DNA from: Okapia johnstoni
Lineage: Eukaryota; Chordata; Mammalia; Artiodactyla; Giraffidae
Length of the DNA stretch: 64,000 nt
Direction of reading: 5' to 3'
Assembly: GCA_024291935.2 (NCBI GenBank)
Contig: CM044308.1
Location: forward strand, 121,050,501 to 121,114,500
Positions 1-11,819 of this stretch are shown here, piece after piece. How positions within the stretch are numbered: position 1 is the stretch's first letter; the number at the start of each line of letters is the position of its first letter. The notes beneath the pieces were generated by a model. The model searched no databases. It saw nothing but the letters and a program-made list of their open reading frames with translations, and had not been told where the DNA came from. Both the position numbers and the translations under genes were made by a program.

Positions 1-1620
1 AGCCCTTCCTACCAGTGCCTCACAGCAGTCAGCTCACCCCAGCATAAGGGCCCATGCAGCCCACACAGGGAGCACAGCTAGAACACATAACTCAGTGGCC
101 AGAGGAGAGGGTGCTGTGGGGTCTCCTAAAAAATGCCACTTTTCCAAGATCAGGAAACATCATCGACCAATCTAACACATAGAAATACACAGATATTTGG
201 GCAATATGAGGAGACAGAGGAATATGTTTTAAACAATGGAATAAGACAAAAACCTTAGAAAAAGATTTAAATGTGGAGATAAGCAATCTATCCAATAAAG
301 AGTTCAAGGGAATGACCATAAGGATCGCACCAAATGTGGAAGAATGAAAACAGTGCGAATTTCAACAGTTAGAAGCGCTGAACAGAGCTAAAGAATACAG
401 TAACTGAAATTTTAAAATACACAGTAAGTAATCAATGGTAGATTAGATTATACAGAGGAATGGATCAGCAATCTGGAAAACAGATTATAGAAATCACCCA
501 GACTGAACAGAAAAAAGAAAAAGTAATTTTAAAAAAGGCAGGATAGTCTAAGAGACCTCTGATAAAACATTAAGCATACTAACATTCATCTTACAAAGGT
601 CCCAGAAGGAAAGGAAAGAGGGGCAGAGGAATTATTTGGAGAAATAAGAGCTGAAAACTTCCCTAACTTGGGACAGGAAAAAGATATCCAGGTCCAAACA
701 AGATGAACCCAAAGAGATTTATACTAAGATACATTATAATGAAAATTGCAAAAATTAAAGAGAAAAGCAAGAGAAAAGCAACTAGTGAGGTATAAGGAAT
801 TCCCATAAGACTATCAGCTGACTTTTTAGCAGACACTTTGCAGGCCAGAGGGCAATGACATGATATATTCAAAGTGATAAAAGAGAAAATATAACAACCA
901 AGAATACTCTACACCTGACAAGGTTATCATTCAGATTTGAAGCAGAGATTAAAAGTTTTACAAACAAAAGCTAAAAGAGTTTAGCACCATTAAACCAGCT
1001 TTAAAAGAAATGTTAAAGAGACTTCTGTAAGCAGGAAAGAAAAGGTCACAACTAGATATATCAAAATTATGAAGAGAAAAATCTCATTGGTAAAGGCAAA
1101 CACACAGTAAAGGTAGAAGATCAACCACTTATATAGCTAGTAGGAAGGTTAAAAGACAGAAGTATAAAACCAGCTGTATCTACAAGTGGTTAAGGGATAT
1201 ATAAAACAATAAGATGTGAAATATGACAGTAAAAACATTAAATGTGGTGAGGGGAGTAAAAATCACTCATAAATATGAATGATTATTTTAAGGTGATGAT
1301 CTCAAGTTCAAATGCAGTTTAACCACCCTATATTTTTACTCCCCTCATCACGTTCAAGAAATGAATGATCATTTTAAATTGATATATATATAAGTGTATA
1401 TATATATACATATATACACACGATTATTTTAAGTTGATGATCTTTATAAACACACACATACACTGTTATATATGAACTTCATAGTAACCACAAACCAAAA
1501 ACCTACAAGACACATATACAAAAAAGAAAAAGGAATCCAAACAAAACACTAAAGTCATCACATCACAGAAGCGAACAAAGAAGAAAGGAACAAAGAAATA
1601 CAAAAACAAGAAAATAATCA

Positions 1621-1794
1621 ATGAAATGGCAAAAAAGTATAAGTACATACCTATCAAGAATTATTTTAAGTATAAATAGACTACATGCTCCAATCAAAAG
1701 ACACAGAGTGGCTGAATGGATAACAAAACAAGACTCATATATATGTATATGCTGCCTACAAGAGACTCATTTCTATTCTAAAGACACACAAAGA
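1621..1794 (+). pseudogene. L1 ORF2 N-terminal fragment (endonuclease start)
   Basis: This is the first part of the L1 ORF2 endonuclease, recognisable from the peptide pieces LHAPIKRH and CLQETHF. The QETH motif supplies a metal-binding glutamate in active L1 copies. The frame has an extra residue before LQETHF and is cut off by the insertion that begins at 1795. The rest of the endonuclease is found, badly decayed, from about 3636. It is dead. Confidence 0.7.
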
Positions 1795-3624
1795 CAGGTC
1801 TAGGGCTCGATGCCCAGGCGGCAGGCAGCTGGGTGCTGCCTTCTTGCCACACAGGGGGAGCCATGTGCCTGTCTCTCGTGTCCTGCACTCATGTAGCCTT
1901 GCACCCTCCCCTCAGGGCAGTCCTGCCCTGGTATGGGATCAGTGAGGCAAGGGCCAGAGTCTGATGCCCAAGATGGTGATTTGTTATGTGGCTGTGAATT
2001 ATTCCAAGGGCAGAGCAAGGACTCAAAATGTCTGATCCAGTTATTAAAAACTGTTCAGAAGTATATCTGGATCCCCCACTAAATAGTCTTTCCCCAGTGG
2101 TAAACAATTCACCAAAAAAAGCTTCTCCACAAGGCTGGGGGATCAGCACAGACTACTCGAGCTTACGGTCATGTCTTTCATCTCCCACCTCACTGAGAAG
2201 AGGGAGGCTGGTCAGTCATAGCTGCATCAGGAGACAGGATACCCGAAAGGCCTCAGGGGGGTTGAGGGCACATGTGAGTAAAGCAGACAGGAAAGAAGCT
2301 GCATGGTCATCAACAACCTCAAGTGAAATCCCAATGCCCAAGCCAGAGTCCTGCAAGTTGAACTGGGCGGCCTTGTAGGGTAAACTGTACCCAGAGCCAC
2401 CCCAGAAGCCACCAGTCAGAAACTGGAAGTACTCCAGAAGGCAGTCTGGCCATCAAAGCATTAGTCAGTGAAGGAGAAGCAAACACGTCTGCAGTAGATG
2501 CTGGCGGTGAGAACACCACGTCCTCTGACAGGCCTGGCAGATAAGAGTGGCATTTCCATGGATGATTTTACACCCCCCAGGATCTGGGGCATGCAAATTT
2601 ATTGGCTCACTTCTTCCTTATAGGTTCTCCTCTAAGCACACTGGAAAGAGGCTGTCTGTCCCCTGAGAGCCTGTTAACTGAAAGAGGCTGGAGAGAGATG
2701 TGGAGCCTGGCTGAAGCGCAGTTAGCCTGGGGGTCTGACAAGGGCTGGGCACAGAGCCCCGTAAGTTTATCACTTCCAGCAAAGCCTCAGAAGCCCTCCC
2801 AGCGGGCCTTCACCTCTCCAACAGACGTCTCCCTGAAGCCAGGAGTGGAAGCTGCTCTAAGTGAATACGGTGACATCAGCCCCATGTTTATCAAGGAGGT
2901 GATCCTGTCAGCATTCAGTCTGCTGTACTCCTACTGCTTCTCACCCTGGCAGAACAAAAACAAAGGGTACTGCCTGTGGGAGCAGGCAGAGAAGAACAGC
3001 AAGCTAAAAACCCTGTGACAGAGGACAGCTACTCGGACAGCCAGGTGTGCAAGCTGCAGGAGAACCTGGACCAGCTGAAGACAGTAAGATTCTCCAACCT
3101 GAGCAGGCTTCTGTCCTCTCAGCACTCACCCTGTGGTCAGGATCAGTGCCTTGAGGCTCCCACACTGCCTGGTTATTATGAGGTAGGGTTCCTGCCACGC
3201 ACTGATGGCCTCTTAGTATTTCTGGGTGCTGCACGCTCCCTGCTATCTCTCCACAGGCTATGACAGTAGCTGTACCTTGCAGAAGAGGAGCTCACTCAGG
3301 TTGGTGAGCTTACCTCACTCTCTCCAGGGCACTCAAGAGTTATCTGTAGGAATGGGGCTTTAGCTAATCAGACAGAAGACATTTTATGTCAGCTGGGAAA
3401 GCAGAACTATTCAACAGGGGAAATCCCTTTGTATTACATATCTCACATAAAATCCTAATGAATTAGCATCTAAATGTAAAATAAAATAGATACAGTAAAC
3501 TATTGGAAAAATTATGGGAGATTCAAAATCATGGGAAGATTTTTTCATTCATGTTCTAATGAATATCCTTGAAGTTAAATTCATTTTGAACATTAATAAT
3601 AATTTCTTTAAAATAAATAAAACC
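1795..3624 (+). pseudogene. Retrocopy-like insert from an unidentified transcript
   Basis: This 1.8-kb block interrupts the surrounding L1 exactly. It is much richer in G+C than its host, at least up to about 3300. The same 11 bases (acacacaaaga) lie on both sides, at 1784-1794 and 3625-3635, as expected of a target-site duplication. The right end is A-rich and contains an AATAAA signal at 3612-3617. Together these suggest insertion of a reverse-transcribed, polyadenylated RNA in + orientation. Open frames occur at 2028-2378 (116 codons), 2602-3018 (138 codons) and 2976-3263 (95 codons), and useful frame seems to shift between them, as in a decayed coding sequence. Splice-like motifs (gtaagt at about 2769, a cacag near 3256) mean an unspliced or partly spliced source is possible. 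I do not recognise the parent gene. Confidence 0.5.
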
Positions 3625-4455
3625 ACACACAAAGAATGTAGGAGAGGGGATAAAAAAAGTTATTCCACGTGAATGAAAACAAAAAGAAAGCTGGAATAGC
3701 AAAATCAATATTTAAAAAGTAGACTTTAAAACAAAGCTGTCACAAAGACAAAGAACATTACATAATGATAAGGTGATCAGTCCAACAAGACAATATAGCA
3801 ACTGTAAATATATTTGCATCCAACATAGAAGCACCTAAATACATAAAGCAAATATTAACAAAATATAGGGAGAAACTGAGAACAATACAATAATAGTATA
3901 GAACTTTAATACCCCACTTGTATCAATGGACAGATCACCCAGACAATCAATAAAGAAACACTGGCCTTAAATGACACATCAGATCTAACATACCTATTAG
4001 GAGTTAGTAGATATACACAGGACAAAATGGGCAGAATACCTATTATTTTCAAATGTACATGAAATATTCTCCAGAACAGACCACATTGTAAGCCATAAAA
4101 TGTCTCAATAAATTTAAGAAAAGTGAAATCATATCAAGTTTCTTTAATGAGCACACTATGAGACTAGAAATCAACTATAAGGAAAAAAAACTGCAAGAAA
4201 ACGAAGTATGTAGAATCTAAACAACATGCTACTAAATACCTGGAAACAAAAGAAAATGGACACACAATGATTCAAAATATACGGTATGCAGCAAAAGCAG
4301 TTCTAAGAAGGTAGTCTAGTGATACAAGCCGACCTCAGGAAATAAAAAAATCTCAAAAAAAGCAATCTAAACTTAAACTTCCATCTAAAGAAACTACAAG
4401 AAGAACAAAGAAAAATCAAAGTTAGGAAAGGAAAGAAATAATAAAGATCAGAGCA

Positions 4456-4799
4456 AGCTTCCCTGGTAGCTCAGCAGTAAAGAATCCACCTGCCAATGCA
4501 GGAGACATGGAATTGATCCCCCGGTCTGGGAAGATCCCACATGCCGTGAAGCAACTAAGCCCGTGTACCGTAACTTCTGAGTCTGTGTTCTAGAGCCTGG
4601 GAGTCACAACTGCCAAGCCCATGTGCTGCATCTACAGAAGCCCTCACACCTAAAGCCCATGCCCTACAACAAGAGAAGCCACTGCAAAGAGAAGCCTGTA
4701 CAACTAGAGAGCAGACTCCACTTGTGACAATTAGAGAAAAGCCTGTGCAGCAACAAAGACCCAGCACAGCCATAAGTAATAAAATTACATTAAAAAAAA
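4456..4799 (+). mobile_element. CHR-2/ART2A-like tRNA-Glu-derived SINE
   Basis: The head carries the ruminant SINE signature (gcttccctggtagctcag, then 'tgccaatgcaggagac'). The body has the repeated 'aactaagccc / agagaagcc' blocks, and there is an A-rich tail. The exact 15-bp target-site duplication ataaagatcagagca at 4441-4455 and 4800-4814 fixes both edges. It sits inside the L1 and is younger than it. Confidence 0.92.
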
Positions 4800-5700
4800 A
4801 TAAAGATCAGAGCAGTAGTAAATAGAGACTAAGAAAAGATTGATGAAACTAAGAGCTAGTTCTTTAACAGTAATCAAGGAAATATACATCAAAACCACAA
4901 AGAGATACCATCTCACACCTGTCAGAATGGCTATCATCAAAAGACCACAAATAACAAGTGTTGGTGAGGATGTGGAGGAAAGGAAATCCTTGTGTACTCT
5001 TGGTGGGACTGTAAAATGGTACAACCACTATGTAATACTGTATGATGGGTCCTCAAAAAATTAAATATAGAACTGCCATATGACCAAACAATTTCACTTC
5101 TTGGTACACAGCTTTTAAAAGTACTAATTTGAAGAGACACCTACACTCCAAAATTCACTGCAGCATTTGTTATAGTAGCCAAGACATGGAAACAACCCAA
5201 GAGTCAGTCACAAGATGAACAGATAAAGAAGATGTAGTGTATAAATACAATGGAATAGTATTACTTAGCCATAAAAAAATAAAATTTTGCCTTTGCAACA
5301 ACATGAATGGATGTAGAGGGTATTATGCTAAGGAAAGAAGTCAAACAGAAATACTGTATGATTTCACTTATATGTGCAATCTAAAAAAAAGAAAACAGAT
5401 TCACTGATACAGAGAACAAATAGGTGGTTGCCAGAGGGGAGGAGAAGGTTGGGGCTGGGTAAAAAGATAGATGGAGGAGATAAAGAGGTAAAAAAAAAAA
5501 TCCTTCAGTTATAAATAAGCCATGGTGATGTAATTCAAAGATAAGGAATATGGTTCAATAGTATCATAATAACTTTGTATAGGGACAGATTAAGGTACTA
5601 CACTTAATGTGATGATCATTCCATAAGGCATGCAAATGTCAAATCTCTGTAGTATACCTGAAACTAAAAAAATATTATATATCCAACTATATATATTTAT

Positions 5701-5805
5701 TGTTGTTCAGTTGTTCAGTCACGTCCGACTCTTTGTGACCTCATGGACTGCACACAGCATGCCAGGCTCCTCTGTCCTCCACTATCTCCCAGAGTTTGCT
5801 CAAAT
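5701..5805 (-). mobile_element. BovB 3'-tail fragment (or single Bov-A unit)
   Basis: About 105 bp matching the antisense BovB 3' end ('gttcagtcacgtccgact', then 'tgccaggctcc'). It stops abruptly at an A-rich joint, after which a second copy of the same tail begins at about 5820. It may be a separate short insertion or a Bov-A monomer, since Bov-A SINEs derive from the BovB 3' end. Confidence 0.8.
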
Positions 5806-5819
5806 TAAAAAAAATTTGA

Positions 5820-6525
5820 GCTGTTGTTCAATAGCTAAATTGTGTCTGACTCTTTGAGACCCCATGAACTGCAGCACGCCAGGCTTCCCTGTCCTCCACT
5901 ATTTCCCAGAGTTTACTCAGATTCATTTCCATTGAGTCAGTGATGCCATCCAACCATCTCATCTTCTGTAGCCAACCCCCTTCTCCTCCTGCCCTCAATC
6001 TTTCCCAGCATCAAGATCTTTTTCCAATGGTTGGCTCTTCATATCAAGTGGCCAAAGTATTGGAGCTTCAGCTTCAGCATCAGTCCTTCCAATGATTTCC
6101 TTTAGGACTGAGTGGTTTGATCTCCATGCAGTCCAAGGGACTCTCAAGAGTCTTCTCCAGCACCACTGCTTGAAAGTATCAGTTCTTCAGCACTCAGCCT
6201 CCCTTATGGTCCAACTCTCACATCTGTACATGACTATCAGAAAAACCGTAGCTTTGACTATATGGACCTTTGTCGGCAAAGTGATGTCTCTTCTTTTTAT
6301 TTTTTTTATTTTTTCTCTCTTTTTTTTTTTTCCCCTCTTCTTTTTAACATGCTGTCTAGGTTTGTCAAAGCTTTTCTTCTAAGGAGCAAGCATCTTTTAA
6401 TTTCACAGCTTCAGTCACTGTCCGCAGATTTTGGAGCTCAAGAAAGTAAAATCTGTCACTGTTTCCACTTTTTCCCCATCCATTCGCCATGAAGTGATGG
6501 GACCAGATGCCATGATCTTCATTTT
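5820..6525 (-). mobile_element. BovB LINE, 5'-truncated, antisense
   Basis: Reading from the left, the sequence runs from the BovB 3' tail back into the C-terminal part of ORF2 and ends within 'gccatgatctt'. It is diverged. At about 6293-6345 it carries a T-rich expansion where other copies have only a short run. No usable frame remains, and + strand open frames here are antisense shadows. Confidence 0.88.
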
Positions 6526-6734
6526 ATTAAAGACCAGGGACTCTACTAAAAGGAAACACAATTATTCTTTGAAACATAACCAGAAATAGAACCCTATTTA
6601 ATGATTCTAACATTACACATCACTATTTCTAGATATTACTTTAGGTCATAAGCTATTACATCTACATTTTGAATGCAATATTGATGTAACAAAATATCTT
6701 ATTTTCACAAAAAATTATAAAAGTAGCTACAATT

Positions 6735-6900
6735 TTTTTTAGCTCTTACTACTTACCAGCTCATGTACTAAATCCTTTACATCTTTTACCTTGTTTAATT
6801 CTCACAATAACACTGTGAAACAAGATGTTTCTGAAATTCATAACTGAAGAAATTGATGATTAGAGAGCTTAATAGCAAAGCCACATTTTAAATACAGGTG
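6735..6900 (-). mobile_element. MIR SINE fragment, antisense
   Basis: Decayed MIR core: 'catgtactaaatcctttac' followed by 'aattctcacaataacac' and the 'gaagaaattgatgattaga' block. The flanks 6535-6734 and 6901-6985 show nothing I can assign. Confidence 0.6.
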
Positions 6901-6995
6901 TAAAGTCTTGAAAGCTATATTGTAAACCTCTAATAGTTTAACTGTTTATCCTAGGAGCACATGATAATAATAAGATTCTATTAAGAAAACAGAGA

Positions 6996-7313
6996 TGGCT
7001 TCCCTGGTGGCTCCTGCCAATGCAGGAGACACAGGTTCAATCCCTCATCTGGGAAGAGTCCACACGCCACAGAGCAGCTAAGCCCACGCATCACAACTCT
7101 CAAGCCTGTGCTCTAGAGCCCGGGGCCACAACTCCTGAGCCCTTGTACTTCAGCTACCGAAGCCCACAAGCCCCAGAACCCGTGCTCCACAACAAGAGAA
7201 GCCACCGCAATGAGAAACCCACTCACACCAACTAGAGAGTAGCCTCCGCTCTCTGCTACTAGAAAAAAGCCCACACAGCAATGAAGACCTACCATAGTCA
7301 TAAATAAATAAAT
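6996..7313 (+). mobile_element. CHR-2/ART2A-like SINE with a short head deletion
   Basis: It starts ggcttccctggtggctc and then skips directly to 'ctgccaatgcaggagac', losing about 18 bp of the tRNA-like head. It ends in a TAAA-repeat tail. A probable target-site duplication is aaaacagaga (6986-6995) against aaaatagaga (7314-7323). Confidence 0.9.
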
Positions 7314-7439
7314 AAAATAGAGACATAAGATAATCTGCCAAAAGTTATATAGCTTATCAACAACATGGTGACTACAATAAACATATTTTCTGAATTCCAG
7401 TCCCTTAATCTCATTTTTTCATGAACACAGCTTATGTTT

Positions 7440-7840
7440 TTATTCATTTAATTAAAATGTAACACATATCACATTCTGGTTTAAAAAAAAAATCAAAGAC
7501 TACTTAAGTATTTAAAGTAAAAATTAAAGGTAAAAGTAATCAGTTTGCTGTATCCTTCTAGATTTTTTTCTAAGCGTTGATAGATAAACAGAAAAATATA
7601 GCTTTGTTTTGAATTTATTGTAATATAAATGAAATTATATATGCACTATTACAAAATGTATTTTTCCCTTAGCAATATGTTTTACAGAATTTTCCATGCC
7701 AGTGAACACACACACACAAATAGAAAAATTATTTTAAGCTGCTACAGAGTGTCTGTATCAATGATTATCTATAATTTTTAATACCATAAACAATGCTTCA
7801 AAGAATATTATTACATCCCTTTTTGTGTACACTGTGTAAA
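7440..7840 (-). mobile_element. Ancient L1M fragment, antisense (3' region)
   Basis: The order 'ccttctagatttttttcta', 'ttagcaatatgttttacag' and 'ataaacaatgcttcaaag' follows the antisense 3' region of old mammalian L1 elements. It is heavily decayed and contains a short CA run at 7709-7720. The stretch 7841-8197 to its right shows nothing recognisable. Confidence 0.45.
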
Positions 7841-8206
7841 GATATATAAGCCATTATTTTCTAAATTACTTTAATTTTAAATAAAATGTTGTAATCATAT
7901 ATAAACTTTTTAAAGTAAAATTGAACTAAAAAGAGTCATGACAAAAGACAGAAAACCCTTACCCACTGTCTTCTATGCTGCAGAGACTACCAGCCTAGTC
8001 ATTCTCCTGTTTCCATATTTCTAAAAAATGTTTATACTGATATTTCTTAATTTATCAATATTAGATAGCAGATATATTCTTCCCATGGTAGAAGAGGTGT
8101 TAGTTCTTGACTTATCAATTATCTATATCTTTTCTCCATAATGAAGATTTATTTATTCTTCTCACACACACAACTCCCCTTTCCCCCGATATTTGGTTAA
8201 ATCAGT

Positions 8207-8519
8207 TCAGTTCAGTTCAGTCGCTCAGTCGTGTCCGACTCTCTGCGACCCCATGAATCGCAGCACGCCAGGCCTCTCTGTCCATCACCAACTCCCAGAG
8301 TCTACCCAAACCCATGTCCATCGAGTCAGTGATGCCATCCAACCATCTCATCTTCTGTCGTCCCCTTCTCCTCCTGCCCCCAATCCTACCCAGCATTAGG
8401 GTCTTTTTCAATGAGTCAACTCTTCACATGAGGTGGCCAAAGTATTGGAGTTTCATCTTCAACATCAGTCCTTCCAGTGAACACCCAGGATTGATCTCCT
8501 TTAGGATGGACTGATTGGC
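8207..8519 (-). mobile_element. BovB 3'-end insertion, 313 bp, antisense
   Basis: A severely 5'-truncated BovB beginning (on this strand) with the ttcagttcag tail repeat and running through the standard 3' region to 'ttaggatggactgattgg'. The flanking sequence taaatcagt occurs on both sides (8198-8206 and 8520-8528), giving a 9-12 bp target-site duplication. It is well preserved and so relatively young. The open frames on both strands are shadows of repeat sequence. Confidence 0.93.
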
Positions 8520-8528
8520 TAAATCAGT

Positions 8529-9130
8529 AAGTTTTTAAAATTCCAGATACACAAATAGTGTGAATTTCTGAAGCATATACTAAGACCATAACTCCTTTCT
8601 TGTACAACTTTTTCTCCCTAGAGTTGATAACTGCTTCATTTTTTTCCCCATTTGATTTCTTTTCAACATACCTACCAATAATTTTTTTTCCAAATGCTCC
8701 AACACCACTGTGGCACATGATTCAATGATATTTTCCATATGTTCAAGCAAACCAGCTCCTGTTTTTCTTTCCTGGAAAACACCCTGGACACTATAGTCTT
8801 GTACAAATGGCACCTTGGGACTTTCTTATGCTGCTCTTCTGTGTTCAGTTTCCAACTGTCTAGATCTCTCATCTTCTTTTCTTATTAACTTGGTTTTTAG
8901 ATTTCGTGAGAGTACCTCCTCTGTAGTTTTATCACTTTCAACTCCCTCAAGTATCCTTCCAGCTCTTTTGAGTCACATAATATCTACCCTATCAGTGATT
9001 ATAATATATAAATTGTGTCCTAGGATAGTAAGCCATAAATCCTATGGATTCAATGCTCATATCAGGGCTTTCACTGTATTTTCAACACTTGGTTAGCTAC
9101 AGTGTGTCCTCCAGTAGTTTCTCAAAAAGG
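8529..9130. other. No recognised feature, AT-rich
   Basis: Short overlapping open frames on both strands show no recognisable motif or codon pattern. I see no repeat I can name. Confidence 0.5.
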
Positions 9131-9560
9131 CATTACAGAAATTGTATTTTCTGAGTTTTTGCATGTTTAAAAACATCTGTTGCCTTTTCACCTGAACAGT
9201 TAGACTAGATACAACATTCTTGCATCACACTTTTTGTCCTTGAGGACTTAACAGATCTTGCTCTGTTTTCTGACACTGAACTTTTCAGAGAAGAATCTAG
9301 GAGCCAATTTGAATTTTTTTCCCCATCATATTTATTCCTTTATTCTGCAGTTATTTAAAAATATTTTACAGTTCAATTGCTACTAGACTGTACCTCAATG
9401 CTAACTGTTCTGTGTAAATTCTTCCTGGCTCATGATGTGCCCTGTCAATCTACAGATTCAAATCTGCATTTGTTTCTGAGCAGTTTCTTTGAAAAGTATC
9501 TGTAAACATTATATTGCATTATTTGAGTTTTATTTTTCAAGGACAATTATTCCCCTTTAT
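9130..9560. repeat. Probable ancient interspersed repeat, family not assigned
   Basis: The order of phrases 'cttgaggacttaacagat', 'gtgccctgtcaatctacaga' and 'tctgagcagtttctttg' resembles a common fossil repeat of mammalian genomes, perhaps L1-related. Divergence is too high for a name. Confidence 0.3.
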
Positions 9561-9944
9561 CCATGTGCCACATCTAACACTGGCTCTCTGTTCCTTTTAG
9601 ACATGTGGTTAATTTCCATTTCATTTTGTCCACTTTTCCTCAATTTTACCATCCATAACGTACCTTACTGTGTTTTCCAAAAGGATCTCTTCTCCTTTTT
9701 CCTGCTTCCAATACACCCTTCATTGACAATTTTTCTCTTCCACTTATTTTTGAACTCCTTTAGCTAAACTTCACGTTTTGCACTAACCCTTCCTTGACCT
9801 ATCTCTGCTTTGAGTTCTAGTTCGATCAAAGCACTTGCAGGATTAACTTTTATGAATTATCATTCAAGACACTATATTTTATGACAAGTTTCATCAACTT
9901 TTTTCCATTAATTAGAAGTATTTTTCAATTGCCACTTATTTACT
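9560..9944. other. No recognised feature
   Basis: A pyrimidine-rich + strand stretch. The 92-codon frame at 9489-9767 is rich in F, L and S and looks like translated low-complexity sequence. Confidence 0.4.
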
Positions 9945-10620
9945 TATTTATTTTTGAATACAAAGAAGTTGCTGTCTCTTTATTATTGACCTGGCCCACT
10001 TATAATTAAGCAGAACTAACATTCAAAGTACATTTTGATTGAAAACACAGAAGCCATCTTTTTCTCAATGTCAGTACCATGATCAAGAAGAAAATCAAGG
10101 TTGTAAGTTTTTCCTAGCTTGTTATTAAGAGATTAATGTAGTTTAATCACACCTACTTTACTTTCTAGGCTAAGTAATATTAAATGGTGATAATTCTTCT
10201 CTGAAACTTACATGTACAATCTGGACATACATGATTTTGAGAATAACTTAATACATTAATTCTGATACACAACTATATTTTAAATTCAGTTTTAAATGTA
10301 AAGAAATGGATCTTTACAAGACCAAAATAACCCACAGGCCATGAGACTGGTTTTTCCTTTGTTGTTTTAACAAATGTGCACCACAATGGTTCAATATGTA
10401 AGGCAAATGCTGTGAATATGAAAGCTACAGTCTGTGATACACCACATCTAGAAGCCAGGGAAGGTGAATCAGACCGGCAGTCACTGAGATCTTCAAACAA
10501 GGCATTCTGTCTCATCATTTGCCTCAAACATTCAAGTTTTGTTGCTTGGTAACCCTTAAATTGTGATTTGTTATTACTACTCTTGATTTTCTACTCTTAT
10601 TGAAGATGGAGTCTGCATTT
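9945..10620 (-). pseudogene. Possible 3' part of a retrocopy or a terminal exon
   Basis: On the minus strand an open stretch of about 105 codons (about 10585 down to 10273) contains the balanced peptide pieces LECLRQMMRQNALFEDL and CRSDSPSLASRCG, unlike the low-complexity frames around it. About 290 bp beyond its stop, minus-strand AATAAA motifs and an A-rich run (about 9940-9985 read in reverse) could mark a poly(A) end. I found no convincing target-site duplication or splice site, and I do not recognise the protein. The later part of the frame (FIFTAFALHI onwards) looks like 3' untranslated sequence read through. Confidence 0.2.
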
Positions 10621-11106
10621 TTCTTTCTTATTCATCCTCCAATTTTTTTCCTGGTGATTTCTGAGAGAAGCAGACAGTATCACTGTTATTCTACTAGCTT
10701 AAAATCTGTATTGTGACCCTCCCCTCCCCCCTTTTTTTAACAAAGGATTGAACTGCTTTTCAGAGAGAGATTGATAGTTACTCTCATAATACTGAGGCAC
10801 ATACATTAAGTCTATCTTATTTCTTGAATACTGCAAGTAACAATATAATACTCTTTTGAAGGAGTGCATATTCAATGAGTTGAATCAAATACATTCAACT
10901 ATGAAGCATAATAAATTAGCAAAAGAAGTTATTCCAGAAGGATAAATTGATATGTGAGAAATATATAATTCTAAACTCTGACTCCATGCTATTTAATTTA
11001 TGCTGTGACCCTGTATTAGGCATTTTGCCATCAGATTCTTCTCTGTAAACTTAAAATCCTGAATTATTTGTTACATGTATTTTGAATGGAATGTAGAGAT
11101 CCTGTT
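10620..11106. other. No recognised feature
   Basis: AT-rich DNA with no open frame of interest and no repeat I can name. Confidence 0.5.
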
Positions 11107-11148
11107 TATATATATATATACATATATATATGTGTGTGTGTGTGTGTA
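11107..11148. repeat. Compound microsatellite (TA)n/(TG)n
   Basis: A TA run containing one 'tacata' interruption passes directly into about eight TG units. It is likely polymorphic. Confidence 0.9.
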
Positions 11149-11819
11149 TCTGTAGCAACTGAGTAATATTGAGAGTTAACATTAAATCAACCAAAATTAA
11201 TGAAGTGTTTATAATCACCTTTTATTCTCCATCTTGCCCTCTAAATTATTCCAATAAGCTCAAGGAAAACTGAAGCCAAGAAAAATCTACAGCAGACTGT
11301 AGATTCCTTCTTTCTAGTCTGTACAGCTAACATATGTGCAAATCCAACTGCATTCACCAGAATTTAAATAAATTACTGAGGAGAAAAAGCTGTAATTTAC
11401 TTTCCTACTTTATTTTAATCCACATGATTATACAGAAATTTCAACAAATATTCTTTCATACACTTGCTTCTTATAAATTGTGATACAACCTCAAATAAAT
11501 TCTCAGGACAGAAGTAGGAAGAAATTTTTCCAATACTGAAGGTAATGACAATTATCCCATTAAGACCTTATAAACCTACCAGACTCTGAAATGATGAGTT
11601 GAGATTAGATTAATAATCTCTCAGTGACATATATAAACAAAATAACATGGTAACATAAAGAAATCCAGTAGTGTTTCATATTAGTTTTGTGAAAACTTAC
11701 ATCCAGCCAGAAACATAATAAGTAAGTTAACTTTCAGGGGTTACTGCTTATGTTGCTTCCCTCTGTGGAGTAAATAAGGAAGTAATTGCTTTTGAGGATA
11801 TTAAATCCTTTTTGCCTTT
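11149..11819. other. No recognised feature
   Basis: AT-rich single-copy-looking DNA with no supported gene or repeat. Confidence 0.5.

Larger units (their letters stand above)
1..5700 (+). mobile_element. Old L1 LINE (L1MA-like), internally deleted and interrupted
   Basis: The left part (about 60-1620) reads like an eutherian L1 5' region and ORF1, with many stops and frameshifts. The start of ORF2 follows at about 1621. The element stops at 1794 and resumes at 3636 with the next piece of the ORF2 endonuclease region. After the SINE at 4456-4799 it jumps to the very end of ORF2 (about 4870), so most of the reverse transcriptase is deleted. The 3' end (about 5560-5695) is of the L1MA type: a 'tatagggacaga' stretch, then 'tatacctgaaacta'. 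The element continues beyond the left edge or starts near it. No frame could give a working protein. Subfamily is a judgement by eye. Confidence 0.85.

Noticed and set aside
1795..3624. Assignment of the retrocopy-like insert to the TACC family
   Set aside because: A proline-rich stretch and one short block looked faintly similar, but the required coiled-coil C-terminus is absent and the match needs several frameshifts. Not supportable.
4456..4540. tRNA gene in the SINE heads
   Set aside because: The heads derive from a tRNA but no intact cloverleaf is seen, and they are part of dispersed SINEs.
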